Assembly (NCBI GenBank): GCA_024640955.1 | Contig: JAHEDZ010000022.1 | Coordinates: 1 to 42,936 of the forward strand | Direction: 5' to 3' | Source of the DNA: Oceanospirillaceae bacterium | Lineage (GTDB): Bacteria; Pseudomonadota; Gammaproteobacteria; Pseudomonadales; Balneatricaceae | DNA: 42,936 nt | Shown here: in pieces, positions 17,171 to 27,135 of the stretch | Numbering within the stretch: position 1 is the first letter of the stretch | Layout of the letters: each line of letters opens with the position of its first letter | The notes under the pieces: model-generated | What the model saw: only the letters and a program-made list of their open reading frames with translations | Told to the model about the DNA's origin: nothing | Database searches by the model: none | Position numbers and translations under genes: made by a program

Positions 17171-19771
17171 ATGAGTAGCTTGCACGAAGACCTGCGTGAT
17201 GATGTGCGTCGTCTTGGCGATAGCCTGGGCCGCACTATTTCTGCTGACCTTGGCCCCGAGATGGTGACCGCCATAGAGCGTATTCGGCAGTACGCTAAAG
17301 AGGGGCGCGCCAGTGGTGCGAGTGACGCCCTACAAACTGAGCTCAGTGCACTGCATGATGAGGATCTGCTGCCCGTTGCACGCGCCTTTACCCAGTTTCT
17401 CAATCTTGCCAATATTGCCGAGGAGCATCACCGCATTCGTCGTCAGAAGCAGAAGGTCCAGGCTGATGAAGATGAGACCTTCCGCGTCTTCTCGATGCTT
17501 CGGGAGGCTGGCCATTCAAATGCCGAGATCGCTACTGCGCTGAGTCAGATGAAGATCGATTTGGTGCTGACTGCTCACCCGACCGAAGTAAACCGTCGAA
17601 CCTTGATTAACAAGTTCGACGGCGTTATGGACTGCCTTAAAGCGATGGATCACGGGGTTGAGGTAGGCTCGCGTCTGGATGAGCTGATCAGCCAGATCTG
17701 GCACACCAATGAAATCCGCAAACAGCGCCCAACGCCAGTCGACGAAGCCAAGTGGGGATTCACCGTTATCGAGAATTCGCTTTGGCATGCGATCCCTAAA
17801 TACCTGAAGCAGTTAGATGCGCAGATGCGTCACTCCTTAGGTAGCGGTCTACCTCTAGACGCCTCACCTGTGCGTTTCTCTTCATGGATGGGTGGCGACC
17901 GCGACGGCAACCCAAATGTTACCGCGAAGGTGACAGGTGAAGTGCTGCTGCTGGCGCGCTGGCAGGCGGCAGATCTCTACTATCAGGATGTCGATCAACT
18001 GCGCTCCGAACTTTCGATGAGTCGTGCCAGCACAGAGTTGCACTCAATCGTTGGCGGTGATGTCAACGAGCCCTATCGCGCACTACTGGGAGACCTGCGT
18101 GCGCGTTTGGCGCACACACGTGATGGAATTCAAGCCTGTCTGGAAGGCAAACCCTTTGACCCCTCGAGCTGGATCCGCACAGCTGATGAGATACTTCGGC
18201 CGCTGCAGCTATGCCACCGCTCCTTGTGTGACTCAGGTTTGGCGCTCATCGCGGGCGGCCGTCTTGAGGACCTGCTGCGGCGTGTTGCCTGCTTCGGCGC
18301 TACGTTGGTTCGCTTGGATATCCGTCAGAACTCTGAGGTGCATGCTGCTGTTATCGCTGAAATCTGCGACCACTATGGCATGGGCAATTATCTGGAGTGG
18401 ACAGAAGCGCAGAAACAGCGGTTTTTGCTTGATGAACTAGCGTCTAAACGTCCTTTGATCCCGCGAGACTGGCAGCCCTGCAGTACGACGCAGGAGGCAC
18501 TGGACACCTTTGCTGTGGTTGCACAAACCTCGCCCGAGGCGCTGGGTTCTTACGTCATATCCATGGCGGGCCAGCCCTCAGATGTACTGAGCGTCATTCT
18601 CTGTCTGCAAGAGCAGGGGATGGAGTACAACATCGCGATTGCACCGCTATTCGAGACGCTAGCCGATCTAGACAACGCCAAGCCCTGTATTGAGCGACTG
18701 CTCTCGCTACCCTGGTATCGAGAGTACATTGACGGTCATCAAGAGGTGATGATCGGCTACTCCGACTCCGCTAAAGATGCAGGTCAGTTGGCGGCAGCCT
18801 GGGGACAGTATCGTGCTCAGGCCGACCTAACCGCTCTGTGTAAGGCAGAAGGGGTGCACCTGACTCTGTTCCATGGTCGTGGCGGTACGGTCGGGCGCGG
18901 TGGTGGTCCGAGCCACACTGCGATCTTATCTCAACCACCGGGCTCAGTAGTCGGTAGTCTGCGAGTCACTGAGCAGGGCGAGATGATTCGCTTCAAATTT
19001 GGGGTTCCAGAGCTAGCGATGCGGAACTTAGCGCTCTATACCCATGCTGTGCTACAGGCTACCCTGGAACCCTTTGGCAAACCTGAGCCGCAATGGGCTG
19101 AGTGCATGGATAAGATGGCAGCAGCCGGATTCCAATCCTATCGAGCAGTTGTTCGCGAAGACCCGCTTTTCGTTCCCTATTTCCGTGCGGCGACGCCGGA
19201 GCAGGAGCTGGGTAAGTTGCCCTTGGGCTCGCGCCCAGCGAAACGTAAAGTCGATGGCGGGGTCGAGAGCCTGCGCGCTATCCCTTGGATATTCGCTTGG
19301 ACCCAGATCCGTTTAATGCTGCCGGCTTGGTTGGGCTCCGATCGAGCATTGGCTGATGCAATTCTTGAGGGTAAGCAGCCGCTCCTAAAGGAGATGTACC
19401 AGAACTGGCCCTTCTTCCGATCCTATATCGATCTGTTGGAGATGCTAATGGCGAAGACTGACGCGCAGATCTCGGCCTACTATGAGAAGCGCCTGGTCTC
19501 GCCTGAATTGGGTGTGCTCGGCTCGAGCCTAAGAGAGCGGCTGGTCAGCATGCGCCAACTGGTTCTCGATTTAAAACAGCAGACTCAACTGTTGAGTGAT
19601 AGTCCCCTTATCAGAGAGTCAATAGAGGTCCGCAACCCCTATCTGGATCCGTTGCACTATCTGCAGGCTGAGCTGCTCTATCGTGACCGTAATCACCCGG
19701 AAGAGCAGCTTGAGCAGGCGCTGATGGTCTGTATTGCCGGTATCTCCGCCGGCATGCGAAACACGGGCTGA
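17171..19771 (+). CDS. ppc: Phosphoenolpyruvate carboxylase
   Basis: Ppc carboxylates PEP to oxaloacetate, replenishing the TCA cycle. Catalytic His136 lies in LVLTAHPTEVNRR. Further hallmarks are GGDRDGNP, GYSDSAKDAG, FHGRGGTVGRGGGP and the C-terminal RNTG that ends all PEPCs. From the ATG at 17171 (GGAG at 17161-17164) it has 866 aa against 883 in E. coli. A GTG four codons earlier overlaps the Shine-Dalgarno and is unlikely. It is followed by the adk promoter region. Confidence 0.97.
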   Translation: MSSLHEDLRDDVRRLGDSLGRTISADLGPEMVTAIERIRQYAKEGRASGASDALQTELSALHDEDLLPVARAFTQFLNLANIAEEHHRIRRQKQKVQADEDETFRVFSMLREAGHSNAEIATALSQMKIDLVLTAHPTEVNRRTLINKFDGVMDCLKAMDHGVEVGSRLDELISQIWHTNEIRKQRPTPVDEAKWGFTVIENSLWHAIPKYLKQLDAQMRHSLGSGLPLDASPVRFSSWMGGDRDGNPNVTAKVTGEVLLLARWQAADLYYQDVDQLRSELSMSRASTELHSIVGGDVNEPYRALLGDLRARLAHTRDGIQACLEGKPFDPSSWIRTADEILRPLQLCHRSLCDSGLALIAGGRLEDLLRRVACFGATLVRLDIRQNSEVHAAVIAEICDHYGMGNYLEWTEAQKQRFLLDELASKRPLIPRDWQPCSTTQEALDTFAVVAQTSPEALGSYVISMAGQPSDVLSVILCLQEQGMEYNIAIAPLFETLADLDNAKPCIERLLSLPWYREYIDGHQEVMIGYSDSAKDAGQLAAAWGQYRAQADLTALCKAEGVHLTLFHGRGGTVGRGGGPSHTAILSQPPGSVVGSLRVTEQGEMIRFKFGVPELAMRNLALYTHAVLQATLEPFGKPEPQWAECMDKMAAAGFQSYRAVVREDPLFVPYFRAATPEQELGKLPLGSRPAKRKVDGGVESLRAIPWIFAWTQIRLMLPAWLGSDRALADAILEGKQPLLKEMYQNWPFFRSYIDLLEMLMAKTDAQISAYYEKRLVSPELGVLGSSLRERLVSMRQLVLDLKQQTQLLSDSPLIRESIEVRNPYLDPLHYLQAELLYRDRNHPEEQLEQALMVCIAGISAGMRNTG

Positions 19772-19803
19772 TTCAAAATAGCGGGAAATAGACTTCGGTC
19801 TGA

Positions 19804-19830
19804 TTGTCATTTATGTCCCGATCTTATAAT
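19804..19830 (+). promoter_or_regulatory. Probable sigma70 promoter of adk
   Basis: TTGTCA (19804-19809) and a perfect TATAAT (19825-19830) are separated by 15 bp, slightly short of optimal. Initiation near 19837 would give a leader of about 58 nt containing the hairpin at 19855-19869. Confidence 0.55.
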
Positions 19831-19852
19831 GTCAGTCGAATTCGAATTTTAA

Positions 19853-20551
<699 letters not shown>

Positions 20552-20572
20552 GCGATCGATTACGTAAAATAG

Positions 20573-20597
20573 AAGGCCGCCTTGCGCGGTCTTTTTA
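20573..20597 (+). terminator. Terminator of adk
   Basis: AAGGCCGC (20573-20580) pairs with GCGGTCTT (20586-20593), with one G-T pair, followed by a T-run. It lies 21 nt after the adk stop. Confidence 0.75.
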
Positions 20598-20625
20598 TTT
20601 CCCCTTCCATAGCGCTGAGGCTCCA

Positions 20626-21360
20626 ATGAAGAATGATCTGATTTTCGGTATCCACGCGGTTACCACTCTGCTGACGCGTGATCCAAGTCGTGTGCGTAAA
20701 CTCTTTCTCGTGAAGGGGCGTGATGATGGTCGCACGCAGCAGATTGTCGAGCTAGCTCAGCAGCAGGGCGTCAGCATAGAACCGATCAATAAACAGCGTT
20801 TAGATGACCGCGTTGATGGCGTACATCAAGGCGTCGCGGCAGAGGTTAAGCCTGCTCCCCAGTTGGGTGATAGAGAGCTTGAGACTCTGTTGTATGAGTT
20901 GGACTCTCCTGCACTCTTGCTCGTTTTAGATGGAGTGACGGACCCTCATAATCTCGGCGCTTGCCTGCGTACGGCTGATGCCGCTGGCGTTGTCGGGGTG
21001 ATCGCACCACGGGACAAATCAGCACCGTTGAACGCTACGGCATCCAAGGTGGCCTGTGGGGCGGCGGAGGCTGTTCCTTACTTTCAGGTGACTAACTTGG
21101 CGCGTACGCTACAAAACTTGCAGCAAGCTGGTATCTGGATAGTGGGCACCGCGGGTGAGGCACAACAGTCAATCTATCAAGCAGATCTGACCGGCCCTAT
21201 GGCTTTGGTGATGGGTGCAGAGGGTAAGGGGATGCGGCGCTTAACACGTGACCACTGCGATCTGTTGGTTAATATTCCAATGGCAGGCGAAGTGAGTAGT
21301 CTGAATGTCTCAGTGGCGACCGGTGTGGCGCTGTTTGAGATCGTTCGACAGCGCAGTTAA
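20626..21360 (+). CDS. rlmB: 23S rRNA (guanosine-2251-2'-O)-methyltransferase RlmB
   Basis: This SPOUT-class enzyme methylates the ribose of G2251 in the peptidyl-transferase loop. The N-terminal L30e-like substrate domain opens with [10 protein letters not shown]. The knotted SAM domain carries [30 protein letters not shown] and [19 protein letters not shown]. Length is 244 aa (E. coli 243). In many gammaproteobacteria rlmB follows rnr; here it stands alone after adk and converges with hinT across 31 bp. Confidence 0.95.
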   Translation: MKNDLIFGIHAVTTLLTRDPSRVRKLFLVKGRDDGRTQQIVELAQQQGVSIEPINKQRLDDRVDGVHQGVAAEVKPAPQLGDRELETLLYELDSPALLLVLDGVTDPHNLGACLRTADAAGVVGVIAPRDKSAPLNATASKVACGAAEAVPYFQVTNLARTLQNLQQAGIWIVGTAGEAQQSIYQADLTGPMALVMGAEGKGMRRLTRDHCDLLVNIPMAGEVSSLNVSVATGVALFEIVRQRS

Positions 21361-21391
21361 ACGCTGTCGTTTGAGCTGTTAAGGAGTTGGC

Positions 21392-21754
21392 CTAAGCGGT
21401 CTTTAATTTATTCTGGTAAGGTGGCCAGCCCATCGCTTTACCGCCAAGCAGATGTAGGTGGATGTGGTAAACCGTCTGCCCACCGTGCTCATTACAGTTC
21501 ATCACCGTACGGTAACCCGCCTGATCAAATCCCTGCTCCTTTGCGATTTTTGCTGCTGCCAGGCTCAGTGCTCCAAGCACCGATTTGTCACTCTCATCAG
21601 CTGAGTTTAGCGTTGCGATATGCTTTCGCGGAATGATGAGCGCATGAGTCGGCGCCTGCGGATTGATGTCGTTAAAGGCAATCACGTCATCATCTTCATA
21701 GATGCGGTTTGCGGGGATTTCACCTGAGACAATCTTGCAGAATAGGCAGTCCAT
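21392..21754 (-). CDS. hinT: HIT-family purine nucleoside phosphoramidase HinT
   Basis: HinT hydrolyses AMP-lysine and related phosphoramidates. The histidine triad is HIHLHLLGG (His97, His99, His101), with His90 in NCNEHGG. The N-terminus CLFCKIVSGEIPA is typical. Length is 120 aa. Its ribosome-binding site AGGAG overlaps the stop codon of the upstream lipoprotein gene, so the two are probably translated together. Confidence 0.94.
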   Translation of the reverse strand: MDCLFCKIVSGEIPANRIYEDDDVIAFNDINPQAPTHALIIPRKHIATLNSADESDKSVLGALSLAAAKIAKEQGFDQAGYRTVMNCNEHGGQTVYHIHLHLLGGKAMGWPPYQNKLKTA

Positions 21755-21760
21755 GAGGGG

Positions 21761-22141
21761 TTACTCCTGTGCTAAAAGCGGTCTATCCCAGGATTGTAAC
21801 AGCAGTTCACGATCTTCAGGGCTCAGTCTGAGATTTAATTCGATATCTTCACGCAACGAGACACCGAGAGTCTCAAGGTTCGTTCCAAAAGGCTCATCAG
21901 TCAGCCCCAACTGAAGCTCTCGCTGCCAATTGAGCCAACGGCGCAGCTCTGCGATACGATACTCGAGATCCTGTTTGTGAACGCCGATCGGCTGCATATA
22001 GAAGCCACCCTCATGAGCAGAGAGCTCAGCACAGGAGGCAAGCGCAAGATTACAGCCCAAAACGGCGGTCTGCGGTTTGGTTTGCTGGCATCCCAGCAGT
22101 GGAAGCGCCATTAAAGCGAATAAGAGTGGCTTAGGGTCCAT
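21761..22141 (-). CDS. Small predicted lipoprotein, function unknown
   Basis: From the ATG at 22141 this is a 126-aa protein with a short hydrophobic signal and lipobox LLGC (Cys18). An open extension back to 22249 would place the signal internally, so I reject it. The mature part has a second cysteine pair (residues 29 and 36), then a helical, charged region (HKQDLEYRIAELRRWLNWQRE) that may form a coiled coil. I do not recognise the family. Its last codon and stop are part of the hinT Shine-Dalgarno, suggesting a two-gene unit. Confidence 0.7.
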   Translation of the reverse strand: MDPKPLLFALMALPLLGCQQTKPQTAVLGCNLALASCAELSAHEGGFYMQPIGVHKQDLEYRIAELRRWLNWQRELQLGLTDEPFGTNLETLGVSLREDIELNLRLSPEDRELLLQSWDRPLLAQE

Positions 22142-22302
22142 CCCAGTATCTCTGTTCTCGGTGTTAGCTCTTTGCTGTAATACTATACCAGCTAAGACCA
22201 AAGTGCCCGGTTGAGATTCCTCTGCTATGCTGAAATCGTCGGTAATCAACTGCCGGCAGACTCAAAAGGATTGAGTGAATTAACGATCATGGAGGATCTA
22301 TC

Positions 22303-22710
22303 ATGTCTCGAGGCATAAACCGCGTTACCCTTATCGGTCACCTAGGTGCTACACCTGAGATGCGCAGCACATCGGCGGGTAATCACGTCACCACTTTATC
22401 CCTAGCGACTCACGAAAGCTGGCGCGACCGCGCCACACAAGCTACTCAGGAACGTACTGAGTGGCACAGAGTCGTGCTTTTCTCGCGCCTAGCGGAGCTC
22501 GCCAATCAGTACCTCGCTAAAGGCAGTCAGGTCTACATTGAAGGCTCATTGCGCACCCATAAATGGAAAGATCAGAAAGGCCAAGACCGATACACCACCG
22601 AGGTGGTCGCCAACGAGATGGAAATGCTCGGCAGGGTGAATCGCAAAGGCACGGAACCGAGGGAGGAACAGATCTCTAATGATCTGGAGGATGAGGATAT
22701 TCCGTTTTAA
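22303..22710 (+). CDS. ssb: Single-stranded DNA-binding protein (short paralogue)
   Basis: The 135-aa OB-fold protein closely follows [39 protein letters not shown] and the region around [16 protein letters not shown]. It ends in the canonical acidic tip DEDIPF, which recruits repair and replication partners. The linker between OB fold and tip is only about 20 residues, much shorter than in E. coli SSB (178 aa). It is not next to uvrA, where the main chromosomal ssb often lies, so it may be a second copy. A perfect CTGCCGGCAG palindrome lies upstream (22250-22259). GGAGG precedes the ATG. Confidence 0.9.
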   Translation: MSRGINRVTLIGHLGATPEMRSTSAGNHVTTLSLATHESWRDRATQATQERTEWHRVVLFSRLAELANQYLAKGSQVYIEGSLRTHKWKDQKGQDRYTTEVVANEMEMLGRVNRKGTEPREEQISNDLEDEDIPF

Positions 22711-22762
22711 CGCCCGCTAATCTGGGCGCTCACCCGCTCGAATGTATATCCGAACGGGTGAG
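22711..22762. terminator. Two consecutive hairpins between convergent ssb and purD
   Basis: CGCCC/GGGCG (22711-22728) is followed by CTCACCCG/CGGGTGAG (22729-22736 and 22755-22762), which has an inner TCG/CGA pair. There is no T-run, so intrinsic termination is uncertain. The location between convergent genes fits a bidirectional end. Confidence 0.45.
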
Positions 22763-22768
22763 AAGGCA

Positions 22769-24052
22769 TTAGCTATTTTCGCGAGAGATCGCTCGGTAGC
22801 CGATATCCGTACGGAAGTAAGCATCTTTCCAGCTTACCTCTTTGAGCAGCGCATAAGCATTCTGCTGAGCTTCAGTGACGTTGGCACCCAGTGCAGTCAC
22901 ACAGAGTACGCGACCTCCTGAAGTGACAACCTTGCCATCTTCGAGCGAAGTACCAGCGTGGAATACCTTCGCATCAACTGGCGTAGACTCAGGCAGGGAG
23001 ATTTCGTCGCCCTTGTTGTAGTCGCCAGGATAACCGCCGGCTGCCATTACAACGCCGATTGCCGGACGTGGGTCCCACTTCACCGTGGTGCTATCGAGTT
23101 TGCGTGCCAGGGCAGCTTCACAGAGTTCAACCATGCTGGTCTGCAGACGCATCATAATTGGCTGAGTCTCTGGATCGCCAAAGCGGCAGTTGTACTCAAT
23201 AACTTTGGGTGTGCCATCTGCAGTGATCATCAGGCCAGCGTAGAGGAAACCGGTGTAGGGATTACCCTCAGCCGCCATACCGCGAACGGTCGGCATGATT
23301 ACCTCTTCCATGATGCGCGCATCGATCTCAGGTGTGACCACAGGAGCAGGGGAGTATGCCCCCATGCCACCCGTATTCAGTCCAGTATCGCCGTCGCCCA
23401 TACGCTTGTGGTCCTGGCTAGTTGCCATTGGCAGTACGTTAGTACCATCGACCATAACGATGTACGAGGCCTCTTCGCCCTCCAGGAACTCTTCAATGAC
23501 GACACGGCTACCCGCATCACCAAAAGAGTTTCCAGCCAGCATATCTTTAACAGCCTCTTCGGCTTCCTCGAGTGTCATCGCAACGATAACGCCCTTACCA
23601 GCAGCTAGGCCGTCTGCTTTAACCACGATTGGTGCACCTTTCTCACGTAGATAAGCCAGGGCTGGCTCGATCTCAGTGAAGTTCTGGTACTCAGCTGTCG
23701 GTATCTGCTGGCGGTCGAGAAAGTCCTTAGTGAAGGCTTTAGAACCCTCTAGCTGCGCAGCACCGGCGCTTGGGCCAAAAATAGCAAGGCCACGGCTTTC
23801 GAATAGGTCCACCACACCATCAACTAGAGGCGCTTCAGGGCCAACTATTGTTAGTGCAATACCCTGATCTGCAGCGAACTGAGCCAGCGCCTCTTTGTCC
23901 ATTACATCGATAGCGAGGTTCTCAAGCTTTGGCTCAATGGCTGTGCCGGCGTTGCCGGGAGCAACGTAGACAGTTTCTACGCGGCTGTCTTTGGCACAGG
24001 TCCAGGCCAGTGCATGCTCGCGTCCGCCCGAACCTAGAATCAAAATTTTCAT
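22769..24052 (-). CDS. purD: Phosphoribosylamine-glycine ligase (GAR synthetase)
   Basis: PurD joins glycine to phosphoribosylamine with ATP, the second step of purine synthesis. The N-terminal domain opens with ILGSGGREHALAW. The ATP-grasp domain shows PIVVKADGLAAGKGVIVA and GFLYAGLM, with the end block YNCRFGDPETQ. At 427 aa it has normal length. It lies 25 bp behind purH on the same strand, the common purHD pair. Confidence 0.97.
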   Translation of the reverse strand: MKILILGSGGREHALAWTCAKDSRVETVYVAPGNAGTAIEPKLENLAIDVMDKEALAQFAADQGIALTIVGPEAPLVDGVVDLFESRGLAIFGPSAGAAQLEGSKAFTKDFLDRQQIPTAEYQNFTEIEPALAYLREKGAPIVVKADGLAAGKGVIVAMTLEEAEEAVKDMLAGNSFGDAGSRVVIEEFLEGEEASYIVMVDGTNVLPMATSQDHKRMGDGDTGLNTGGMGAYSPAPVVTPEIDARIMEEVIMPTVRGMAAEGNPYTGFLYAGLMITADGTPKVIEYNCRFGDPETQPIMMRLQTSMVELCEAALARKLDSTTVKWDPRPAIGVVMAAGGYPGDYNKGDEISLPESTPVDAKVFHAGTSLEDGKVVTSGGRVLCVTALGANVTEAQQNAYALLKEVSWKDAYFRTDIGYRAISRENS

Positions 24053-24077
24053 ACGTTTCTACCTATCCTACCTGTTC

Positions 24078-25661
24078 TTAGTGGCGGAAGTGGCGCATGC
24101 CGGTGAAGACCATAGCGATGCCGTGTTCGTTAGCTGCATCGATCACTTCCTGGTCTCGCATAGAGCCACCTGGCTGGATAACCGCTTTGATGCCAGCTGC
24201 CGCAGCCGCGTCGATACCGTCGCGGAATGGGAAGAAAGCGTCAGATGCCATGACGGAGCCGGCAACTTCCAGGCCCTCGTCCGCAGCTTTGATACCAGCG
24301 ATTTTGGCCGAGTAGACGCGGCTCATCTGGCCTGCCCCGATACCGATCGTCTGGCCATCTTTGGCGTAGACGATGGCATTCGATTTTACGTACTTGGCAA
24401 CTTCCCAGCAGAACAGCAGATCGCGAATCTCCTGTTCAGAGGGCTGGCGCTGAGTGACAACTTTGAGTTCAGATGTATCTACCATACCGAGGTCACGGTC
24501 TTGTACCAGCAGACCCCCGCTAACGCGCTTGTAGTCGAACGCTGCGCCAGGCTGTGCCGCAAATTCACCGCACTCGAGCAGACGCACGTTTGGCTTGGCT
24601 GACACAACTTCAGAAGCCGCTGTAGAGACCTTAGGCGCAATAATCACTTCAACAAACTGACGCTCAACAATGACGCGCGCCGTCTCCTCATCAAGCTCAC
24701 GGTTGAAGGCGATGATGCCACCGAAAGCTGAAGTAGGGTCGGTCTGGAAAGCACGGTTATAGGCTTCAAGGATGTTATCGCCAATCGCTACCCCACAAGG
24801 GTTAGCGTGCTTCACGATGACACAGGCCGGCTCTTTGAACGGCTTCACGCACTCAAGTGCAGCATCGGTGTCGGCAACGTTGTTGTAAGAGAGCTCTTTG
24901 CCCTGCAATTGACGCGCAGTTGAAACGCTTGCTTCGTCGGCATCCGCCTCAACGTAGAAAGCCGCACGTTGGTGCGGGTTCTCGCCGTAACGCATATCCT
25001 GCACTTTAACGAACTGAGTGTTAAAGGTGCGTGGGAAGGTCGCCGGCTGCTCTTCTGGCTGGTTTACGATGGCGCCTAGGTAGTTTGCGATCATACCGTC
25101 GTAGGCTGCAGTGTGTTCGAAGGCTTTTACAGCTAGATCAAAACGAGTCGCATGAGTCAGGCCTTTCTGCTCATTCAGCTCTGCCAAGATGGTGTCGTAG
25201 TCTGACGCGTTAACAACGATAGCGACATCTTTGTGGTTTTTCGCTGCTGAGCGCACCATTGTTGGACCGCCGATATCGATATTTTCGATCGCCATCGGCA
25301 GGTCACAGTCAGGGCGCGCAATAGTAGCTGCGAACGGGTAGAGGTTTACAACAACCATGTCGATCGGGTTGATACCGTGCTCCTGCATCACTGCATCATC
25401 GGTACCACGACGCCCCAAAATACCGCCATGGACTTTAGGGTGCAGAGTCTTCACGCGACCTGCCATCATCTCCGGGAAACCGGTGTAATCAGATACTTCT
25501 ACTGCGGCAATGCCTTTTTCGCAGAGCAGTTTATAAGTACCACCCGTCGACAGAATCTCAACGCCCATCGCTGTAAGCGATTGAGCGAACTCGACGATAC
25601 CGGTTTTATCAGAGACGCTGATCAGCGCGCGACGAACAGGTGTAAGGTTTTGTGCAGACAT
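24078..25661 (-). CDS. purH: Bifunctional AICAR formyltransferase/IMP cyclohydrolase
   Basis: PurH performs the last two steps to IMP. The N-terminal MGS-fold cyclohydrolase domain (about residues 1-200) has [22 protein letters not shown] and [15 protein letters not shown]. The C-terminal transformylase domain contains [22 protein letters not shown] and [10 protein letters not shown]. Using the ATG at 25661 it has 527 aa (E. coli 529). A TTG one codon earlier is less likely. It follows fis by 30 bp on the same strand without a visible terminator, so dusB-fis readthrough is possible. Confidence 0.97.
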   Translation of the reverse strand: MSAQNLTPVRRALISVSDKTGIVEFAQSLTAMGVEILSTGGTYKLLCEKGIAAVEVSDYTGFPEMMAGRVKTLHPKVHGGILGRRGTDDAVMQEHGINPIDMVVVNLYPFAATIARPDCDLPMAIENIDIGGPTMVRSAAKNHKDVAIVVNASDYDTILAELNEQKGLTHATRFDLAVKAFEHTAAYDGMIANYLGAIVNQPEEQPATFPRTFNTQFVKVQDMRYGENPHQRAAFYVEADADEASVSTARQLQGKELSYNNVADTDAALECVKPFKEPACVIVKHANPCGVAIGDNILEAYNRAFQTDPTSAFGGIIAFNRELDEETARVIVERQFVEVIIAPKVSTAASEVVSAKPNVRLLECGEFAAQPGAAFDYKRVSGGLLVQDRDLGMVDTSELKVVTQRQPSEQEIRDLLFCWEVAKYVKSNAIVYAKDGQTIGIGAGQMSRVYSAKIAGIKAADEGLEVAGSVMASDAFFPFRDGIDAAAAAGIKAVIQPGGSMRDQEVIDAANEHGIAMVFTGMRHFRH

Positions 25662-25691
25662 CAAATATTTCCGTATGCTGGAGAGTTAAAA

Positions 25692-25976
25692 TCAGAGCAG
25701 ACCGTACTGCTTAAGTTTTTTGCGAAGAGTGCCGCGGTTCAGGCCAAGCAGCTCTGAGGCACGAGTCTGGTTATCTTTGGTGTAGGCCATAACCGACTCG
25801 AACAGTGGCGCTTCTACTTCTGCCAATACCATCTGGTAGACGTCAGTTACCTCAGCACCGTCCAACTGTTTGAAGTAGCTGTTTAGTGATTGGTGTACTG
25901 AGTCACGCAAGGTGTGGGAGGGCATCTCTGTCGCCGTAGTTGTCTCAATGTACTGCTTTAGTTCTTTTGTGTTCAC
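25692..25976 (-). CDS. fis: Nucleoid-associated regulator Fis
   Basis: Fis is a 94-aa homodimeric DNA-bending protein that activates rRNA promoters and shapes the nucleoid in growing cells. The C-terminal helix-turn-helix (residues 70-92) reads [20 protein letters not shown], nearly the same as E. coli Fis. The N-terminal beta-hairpin region is more divergent, as is normal outside enterics. It lies 20 nt behind dusB, the conserved dusB-fis operon. Confidence 0.96.
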   Translation of the reverse strand: MNTKELKQYIETTTATEMPSHTLRDSVHQSLNSYFKQLDGAEVTDVYQMVLAEVEAPLFESVMAYTKDNQTRASELLGLNRGTLRKKLKQYGLL

Positions 25977-25996
25977 TCGGTTCTACCTTGATCCTT

Positions 25997-26971
25997 TCAA
26001 GCTGCATGAGCATCGGCGAAAAACTGATCTATCGCCTGCAGCTGAATTTGTGCTTCATCTATTTGGTTAAAAACTTTGCGGAACGCTTTGCCCTCTGGTT
26101 CGGCTGCCAAATACCAACCGACATGTTTGCGTGCGATACGCACACCCATCAGCTCCCCGTAAAACTGATGCAGGGCTAAGACATGCTGTTTCAGAATGTC
26201 ATAAACTTCGCTGCGCTCCGGAGCAGGCAGCTGTTTGCCTGTACGAAGGTAATGATCAATCTCACGCAACAACCAAGGGCGTCCCTGCGCTGCGCGACCG
26301 ATCATAACGGCATCAGCACCGGTGTAATCCAGTACCTCTTTTGCCTTTTCGGGGCTGTTGATATCGCCATTGGCGATCAACGGAATCTCTATCTCTTGGC
26401 GTACTGCCCGTATGCTGTCGTACTCAGCCGCGCCGCGGTAAGCGTCAGCGCGAGTGCGGCCATGCAGGGTCAGCATGGCGATGCCTGAATCTTGAGCCAG
26501 ACGCGCAATGCGTATGGCATTACGGGTGTCGTGGCACCAGCCGGTACGTGTTTTCAGCGTGACTGGCAGCTCAACCGCCTCAACAACGGCACTAAGAATT
26601 TCGGCAACCAGGCCTTCGTCTCGAAGCAGCGCTGAACCCGCCGCTTTATTACAGACCTTCTTTGCCGGGCAACCCATGTTGATATCGATAATCTGGGCGC
26701 CGTTTTCGGCGTTGAGTTTAGCCGCAGTTGCCATCATGTCAGGGTCGCCACCGGCAATCTGTACCGCACGGGGTTCAGCTTCGCCTTCGTGGTTGAGTCG
26801 AAATGAGGATTTGCGTGTGTGCCATAGACTGGGGTCGCTAGTCACCATCTCGGAGACCACTAATCCAGCACCCATTTTGCGGCAGAGTTGGCGGAAGGGG
26901 CGATCTGTTACGCCTGCCATCGGAGCCAAAGCAACCTGAGTGTCTAGATTGTATGGACCGATTCTGAGCAT
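25997..26971 (-). CDS. dusB: tRNA-dihydrouridine synthase B
   Basis: DusB is an FMN enzyme reducing a D-loop uridine in tRNA. The opening block IGPYNLDTQVALAPMAGVTDRP, the catalytic Cys101 in DINMGCPAKKV, and later KTRTGW and GRAAQGRPW identify it. From the ATG at 26971 it has 324 aa (E. coli 321). A GTG one codon earlier is possible. It is the first gene of dusB-fis, with a candidate growth-regulated promoter upstream. Confidence 0.96.
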   Translation of the reverse strand: MLRIGPYNLDTQVALAPMAGVTDRPFRQLCRKMGAGLVVSEMVTSDPSLWHTRKSSFRLNHEGEAEPRAVQIAGGDPDMMATAAKLNAENGAQIIDINMGCPAKKVCNKAAGSALLRDEGLVAEILSAVVEAVELPVTLKTRTGWCHDTRNAIRIARLAQDSGIAMLTLHGRTRADAYRGAAEYDSIRAVRQEIEIPLIANGDINSPEKAKEVLDYTGADAVMIGRAAQGRPWLLREIDHYLRTGKQLPAPERSEVYDILKQHVLALHQFYGELMGVRIARKHVGWYLAAEPEGKAFRKVFNQIDEAQIQLQAIDQFFADAHAA

Positions 26972-27046
26972 CACGTACCTAATATCAAACCATCACCGCA
27001 GGGTTTAATACCACTTCAGCTGATGGGGAGCTTTTGAGAGGGCGCT

Positions 27047-27075
27047 ATGATACCCGCGTGGGGCCTGAGCTTAAA
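27047..27075 (-). promoter_or_regulatory. Candidate stringently controlled promoter of dusB-fis
   Basis: On the minus strand TTTAAG (27070-27075) and TATCAT (27047-27052) are 17 bp apart. Directly after the -10 comes a G+C-rich discriminator (AGCGCCC), the feature that makes fis and rRNA promoters sensitive to ppGpp/DksA. An AT-rich palindrome TTTTTGTACAAAAA (27080-27093) lies just upstream. Confidence 0.5.
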
Positions 27076-27135
27076 GGAGTTTTTGTACAAAAAATGACCT
27101 ATTCTGGGGTTGACGTTGGTCGTTTTTTATACATC

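Noticed and set aside
22958-23608. Long open frame of 216 codons opposite purD
   Set aside because: It is antisense to a fully conserved purD, has no recognisable motifs and shows composition expected of a shadow frame.
24078-24602. Open frames of up to 203 codons opposite purH
   Set aside because: Antisense to conserved purH coding sequence, with no ribosome-binding site or domain.
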